From the NCBI GenBank assembly GCA_005406025.1, contig BGZK01000877.1, positions 186,001 to 250,000 on the forward strand: DNA of 64,000 bases, written 5' to 3'. The position numbers and the translations under genes are program-made. Positions 58,110 to 64,000 of the stretch are shown one piece after another (position 1 is the stretch's first letter; the number at the start of each line of letters is the position of its first letter). Below the pieces are notes generated by a model that ran no database searches, was not told the origin of the DNA, and saw nothing but the letters and a program-made list of their open reading frames with translations. This DNA is from Eumeta japonica. Lineage: Eukaryota; Arthropoda; Insecta; Lepidoptera; Psychidae.

Positions 58110-60750
58110 TTATATATATTATTTCCTTTATAATTTATAAATTATGTGATGTCGCTTTTTTTTTTTAAACGTGTTCATATGTACATTGAAATCAAAATCC
58201 TAGCGAAATCCATTATAGCTCCTATTCGAGCATGACAGACTGTTTAATAACTTTTGAGATAACTTATTGTACTTAAACATACCCATCTTCAATTCGTTAT
58301 TTACATTCAACATAAAAAATCCATTTTCGATAATTTAAAAATCGACTCTTGCTACATATTGTACGATTATTAAATAATACATAAACAAGATTCTAAACAT
58401 TATATTTTTTTTTTGTAATTTTTTTAATTTTTTAAACTTAAATTAATTTATCTGTTTTCATTTACAATCCTTATTATACCTCCAGAAATATTTTTTCTGT
58501 ATTAAAGCACTTAAAAATTTGATAAGAGAAAATCTATAACTATAGATACGTATTTTTATTGATCATTGAGTATTAAGAAAAAATAAATTGACTAATTTAG
58601 ATAACATGCATTTTTGTTTATTGTTCTTAAATATCTTTAGGCTGTAGCGTAGAGCAGGGCAGTGCCTTGACAAGTCGAACTCCAACGGAAGAAGTTACCA
58701 GATCTTAATTTGCTTGAATCGATTTAGCATACCTTTCATTATTCTTATTATTAATCTTTCATTATTTCGATCTATAGGTACTGTTTTATTTTTAAATATT
58801 TAAAATACACCTAACGGACTATTTCACCTAATTTATGAGACATGATAAATTTATTATGATAGAAATGTGTGAATTGTTTTTTATAAAAGGGAAACTGTAT
58901 AAATATCAAAATATAGTAACTACTAACGTCATCTTATGACACACATTCAAACTAAAACCGTTGTGTCATTGTCTTCTTGTCATAAAGTTATTCGTTAAGG
59001 TTCTAAGATGGCATACGTTGTTTAATTACAGAAATGATCTTTATGCAGAAATAACTACTTACTTGGGATTGTTAGAAATAGTATACACATTTTTATTGTT
59101 TGCAATAAGACGTATTTTATGCTATTGTAATGTAAGTTTAAATAGCATTTTCAAAAGTTACCGGATTTGTAAAAACAACAAATAACAACATACAATAAGG
59201 GTTGAAATGAAATTGAAATAAATAAGAACTCTATTAGAATGGTAATTACCATATACAATTTAACTCACATTTAGACGTTTTTTAATAGCATAAAACGTCA
59301 CGGGAACGAACGATGAATAGAGCAAATTAAGCATTCTGGATCGTCCGTGGATAATAAAATTGTTTTAAGACAAGTGCCATTAGGCATCGGTGACGGAACC
59401 CTAATCCATACATGCATTCACTGAATAAAAATTGGATGTGGCAGAAGAAACGTAAAAAATAGAAACAATGCTGCATAGATGGGGACCTTTCAATACCCTG
59501 TTTACGTTATTACGTCAGAAAAAAGATTTCACTCGAGTCGCGCCTACAGTTTACTTCGAAAAAAAACGAATTCCAAAAAAAAAACGAAAAAAATTTTGCA
59601 CACCAAACAAAATTGAGTGTCTTTCTGCGTTCGTTCGGGCCGACCTCCGAAACGCCGGAACGGCTCGTAATTCAATGTTGCGTACATGTAGATCACCTCC
59701 TGGATTACAATACAGGACACTTTTTAACAAAATTGAAATGTATTGATACCAGAAAAATTGAATAGCGTGCGAGGGACGAGCAAAATCGGCATCGGAACCG
59801 TTATTAGGTACCAAGAGCGGGACAGATATCAAAATCGAGAGTGGGAGTGGGACCTAGATCGGAATCAGATACTTCCGATAATTACTATTATTTATAATAT
59901 TACTTTATAGTAATAATAATTATAATATTACTGTGTAGTAATAATTACTATTATTGCTAAACTTTAATTTAGACAAGATGAAGCAAGCGGTAAGTGCATA
60001 ACATTGTACGATCGTCTTGAAGATGACTACCAATTAATGGACTGTTGTATTTTATAATAGGATATTTAGTAAAATTAACGAACTTATTGAAAGTAATCAT
60101 TCCTTTGTCTACACCATTCGTAACATTCTTTGTATTAGACGATAACAATTATTGTATTTCCTATATGGAAATGTACTTTTTACAATGGTACATTATTGTT
60201 AACAAATCACATTTGTATTTTTTAATGATTCAAATAATCGAAGACATCAAAGATAAAAAAATATTAAGTAGGATCTTCAGTGCAAGGAGCGTACCTACGG
60301 AACTATGTTGTAACTCAAAGTTGTGCACACATAAGCCGTGATAGTAAGACAGAGAAAACAAATACTGCAAAATATAAAAGTATGACAGTACCAAATATTC
60401 ACTCCAACGCATTATAATGGATTAACATCCACGATATCTTGCTTTAATCTGTCGTTTTCTCTTGTGACAGGCATATATAAAAATTTAAGTCTTTGCAGTT
60501 TGTAATTTATATAGCAAATAATCTGCAACTAGTTGTAAATTAAAAAATACATAAAATGTAGAAATACAATTACCTTGGCTTGGACCTCGTAACATTGTAC
60601 ATAATGTATCTTTTATTTTGTTCATTTATTTTCATTTCTAGTTATCATTCATTTTGCACTCATGTCCAATATCCACATACCAACCTTCACTGTAGGTCAG
60701 GAATTAAACATTTTTGTTGAGCCATATGAATTTTTTCTATAACATTTTTC
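58110..60750. other. Non-coding AT-rich stretch
   Basis: Overlapping frames on both strands at 59470-59830 end in the purine-rich GATCGGAATC repeat and look like repeat debris. AT palindromes lie at 59875-59955. A 98-codon frame at 60045-60341 has no fitting splice partner. Confidence 0.4.
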
Positions 60751-61560
60751 GTCGGCCGCACTACAACAAAAATTAACAAAGTAGTTAACCCTGAGGGCCA
60801 ACTCTGAAACTTTCCGCTATTTTCGAGCTCAAAACACTCTAAAATATACAGAATTTGATGCGACTTTTTGAGTAAAAAATTTTGAGATAACGAATTTGAT
60901 TCGATACAGAATTTTTTATTTTTTTAAGAGGTTTTTTTTTTATTTTTTGGTTTTGATATCTCTTGAACAAATTAATCGATTTTGACTGAACTAGCGACCA
61001 GCCCGGTGGTGAACGACGCGGGCTTTTATATTCTATAAGAATACTCAGAATATCCTTTTAATTAGATACAAAATTTCGGTGTATTGTGAAAAACCACTTT
61101 TTGCAATTTTTTCGTTCACGATATCTCGTGAACGAATCAACCGATTTGGACCGGCCTAGTGGTGGTCGACGTGGTTTTTTTTTTTATTTTAAGAGCTAAT
61201 TAGTTTCTAGAATCGATCGGTAAATCCGTTTAAAAGTTATCCAAAAAAAAACATTAAAAAAATATTTTTTTCATAGTTTTTTTTTTAATTTCTTGGAATA
61301 TATCAATCCCAATCGGTTCAAATTTTCAGGAAATTTACGTTTAATGGAACTCTTTTGAATGCCAAAGTTTGGTTTCAATCGGTCAAGCCATTCAAAAGTT
61401 ATAAGAGGTTTACATACATACACACACACGCGCGCGCGCTTACATACATACAGATATCATTGTAAAATCGTCAGGAGAGTTTCCTAGGACTTCAAAACGT
61501 CAAGATCTGGTGAAAACTTATTTTCGAAAAAAGGAGTAAAACCAATAACTTCCCGATTTT
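60750..61560. repeat. Decayed dispersed repeat with microsatellite
   Basis: Two related internal segments contain ATATCTCxTGAACxAATxAA followed by CCGATTT-like and GGTGGTxxACG-like words (near 60955-61020 and 61115-61175). A (AC)n(GC)n microsatellite lies at 61419-61445. The style resembles 12470-13200. No ORF. Confidence 0.5.
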
Positions 61561-61721
61561 CAAAAATTTTCAATTTTCTTAGCGAGAAGTTAAAAATGAC
61601 GGCAAATTATGATAACGAGGTTCAAAGAGATGTTTTGAAAAATATGTTCTCTGAAGCTTGGCTTTTTTCGGTGAGTTTCGAAAATATAAACCGGAATCCT
61701 GTGAAGCCTAACTTCTTAGCG

Positions 61722-62085
61722 TGCACCAACATCCATTACCACATGCTGTTGCACGTCTTGCTTCATTACTTACTCGGGTAGACAAACCATAGGAATAATG
61801 TAAAGTTGTTGTAAGGTGAAGCCTGTTTACTATAGACCTTCATTTTAAGTTTGTGATACTTTTTGTTACTTTTACTCGGAAACCAAAGATGCGTTCATCA
61901 TTGTATATGTTCTGTGTTCATTGGTTCCACGTTTTGTTACTATTGATGTTACTAACAATAAAAATTATCCTTGGACTTAAGTAAAACATTATTTAATAAA
62001 ATATTTTTAGTTTAATTTTAGACATCCAATAACACATGCGGTTACACGCCTTGCTTCACTACGTACTTGGGTAGACACCAATTCT
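61722..62085 (+). repeat. Pair of ~60 bp direct repeats about 300 bp apart
   Basis: 61735-61787 and 62028-62083 share CATGCxGTTxCACGxCTTGC and TTACTxGGGTAGACA-like text. The sequence between is unique, so it is probably a duplicated fragment of an unidentified element. Confidence 0.6.
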
Positions 62086-62882
62086 CCGAATTCTAAGTTA
62101 GACCAATTCTAAGATTTGGACAACACTGCAAGTAAGAGCCCATACATCGAGCTGTCCAAAGCAGTGAGCACTTTCCCTATATTATACCTTCTGTGATAAT
62201 ATAACTACTATGGCGTTAAAATTATATTTGCTTCGTATTTACTATTTTTGTATTTGATTTGTGTGTTATCAATCACCATTATACATCGCACATTATCATC
62301 TAGGCTAGTTGCGTTTATCTCCACCTTACCTGCTTTTCTCATTTTTATACTTATGAAAAATTATACTCACTATTTTCACTTCTTTTGTCTTCTTTTTTTA
62401 TTGGCAAGCACTTACGAGCTGGTCACTCTGTGTCCAGGCCCCCCGGTACCATTTCAATCTTTACATTTCGTAGGAATACAGTATTAGTAGTGAAGGAGTC
62501 TCCGCTAAGTACGTATACTCCATCCACGTGCAAGATGGACAATCATCTCATGCTAGACAAATTAGAACAGGCTAGATTTACTTCTTAGATTTATTACTTA
62601 TTTAGTTCACTCTAGTCAAGTCTAATCTGCAACCAGGTGGAGAAATCGAGTAACTGAGAAAACGTAAATCAATGCTTAGGCCATTAGGTCGATCCGGTCG
62701 ACATGGGTTATTGAGAGCGCAGAGTTCACCAAATGCTAAAAAAATAAAATATTTTAATATCCTTTAAACAAATCCATATATTTAAGACGCCATCACGAAT
62801 CCAATGAGCTATCGCACATCATTTTAGGAGCCGTAACGAGAATTTACACCTTTTTCATCTTGTTCAACTTGTGAACTATAGA

Positions 62883-62925
62883 CTACTACCTTTTGCCCGC
62901 TGTTCCGCCCGCGTCCATATCTAAT
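62883..62925 (-). mobile_element. Degraded Helitron-like 3' end
   Basis: Contains the same GC-rich terminal segment as 33917 (TTTTGCCCGCTGTTCCGCCC on the plus strand), next to CTAC in place of CTAG. Only the terminal segment is recognisable. Confidence 0.4.
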
Positions 62926-64000
62926 TAATTCTTTCATTGTCTATATAGACCCATCACGCTGTTAATCATGATCCCTAATATAGTTACTTCTTTCAATTCT
63001 AGATTCGTTTTCGATTCCGATTCTGCTTCAAATATAGATCCGATTCTATTTAAAATATTTATAATACACCCATGTTTCCATCCGCGTGGCATACAAAGAA
63101 TTCTTTTGTATTTTATAAATGCCCAAGGTGGTAAAATTGAGGGACGCCAAGCTGTTGTACGGAGTCCTCAATTGTCTCTTTAGGAAAGGAAAATTGTGTT
63201 TGTTTTGGTATTTATTTTGAAAATATGTTTTAAAATGTACTTTAACGACTGTAAATCGTTTTCCAAAACCAACCACCTATTTCAATTTGTAACGATTTTT
63301 GTAACTAGACTATAAAAAGAAAATTTCCCGAAATTTTATCAATTTAACATTTATGGACTGGCAACTCTTTTCGTTCCGTATATATTTGGCACGACGGGGA
63401 TTATTTACAAACATTGAGCTATATATAATTATTTCTAGTAGTTTCTATAAAAATACTATAATATGTTCGGGGGACTACCCTTTAGTCTTATACTACTGCA
63501 TCCCCTAAAATATCGTATATAAACAAAAATGGATTACTATTCCTTAGTTTTTCTGAAGACTTTTGGTATAAATATTCTGAGCTAGAGACTAATTTACGTC
63601 AAATAATAATAAAACCATTTCTTCTATTCATGCAAAATTTATGCCAAGCCAAGCAAGTTTTATTCAAAAATTTAAATGTAGCCTAAATATTAATAGAAGA
63701 ATAATCATACAAATATTGAGGTGCATTTGTAATATATTACGCAAGTACCTATTTATAAAATAAATCTATAGTACATAAAAAATACGTGATTTTTAACACA
63801 TATTAGATTATTATTATTGTAAATATATTATAGAGATTATTATTGTAAAAAAGTTTTATTTACTAAATTTGATTATATTTAAAAATGACGGTTTCGTTTT
63901 GTAGTGTTACATATTTGCATTCTATTTATTTACTTTAAATTTTAAAATAAGTATTTTTTGTGTGTTTTTTTTTTTAATACATAACATATGAACCTTAACT
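62926..64000. other. AT-rich sequence, no gene recognised
   Basis: Short frames on both strands at 62968-63276 lack motifs and splice support. The rest is very AT-rich. Confidence 0.4.

Noticed and set aside
59985..60341. A short ATG exon (MKQA) with a GTAAGT donor followed by a 98-codon frame
   Set aside because: The donor phase does not match the acceptor phase, and the in-phase join stops at once.

Overview
The window looks like an AT-rich, intron-rich insect nuclear genome, most likely a moth or butterfly. The evidence is a dense mix of degraded CR1/Jockey-type LINEs whose 3' ends are of a kind common in Lepidoptera, Helitron ends, tRNA-derived SINE-like copies, and genes with GT-AG introns. 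No species can be named from the sequence alone. I saw no bacterial-style operon, CRISPR array, rRNA or intact tRNA gene.

Three host genes can be assembled from splice sites and reading-frame phase. (1) Minus strand, 21334 to 14293: a secreted 139-residue protein with no cysteine, spread over eight very short exons (36 to 74 bases). All seven introns are in the same phase, and a TATA box lies at 21429-21435. I do not recognise the protein. It is a micro-exon gene and the most interesting item here. (2) Minus strand, 51041 to 29916: a 395-residue multi-pass membrane protein ending in a C3H2C3 RING, closest to the TRC8/RNF139-RNF145 type of ER ubiquitin ligase. It has four exons and one 15.3 kb intron. 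(3) Plus strand, 55322 to 57800: a 171-residue secreted prohormone-like protein with ten cysteines spaced like a neuroparsin/ovary ecdysteroidogenic hormone, and a Lys-Arg site just before the cysteine-rich part.

Layout: 57-1142 is a foldback element built of ~118 bp repeats. 3451-6600 is a decayed LINE lacking its 3' half. 6851-7444 is a hAT-type MITE with a perfect 8 bp target duplication. 7566-8829 and 17773-19043 are two copies of a ~1.27 kb direct repeat. 10677-11280 is a Helitron helicase remnant. 14293-21435 is the micro-exon gene. 22551-23010 holds tandem repeats resembling those of the foldback element. 23300-26640 holds three LINE fragments. 29848-51100 is the RING gene with LINE, SINE and Helitron debris in its introns. 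55300-58100 is the neuroparsin-like gene. 58100-64000 is AT-rich sequence and dispersed repeats.

The three genes need not work together: two are secreted and one is a membrane ubiquitin ligase. An isolated TATA box plus donor-bounded leader at 37765-37860 lies inside the large RING intron on the opposite strand. It could be the distant first exon of the neuroparsin-like gene, whose coding start is directly preceded by a splice acceptor.
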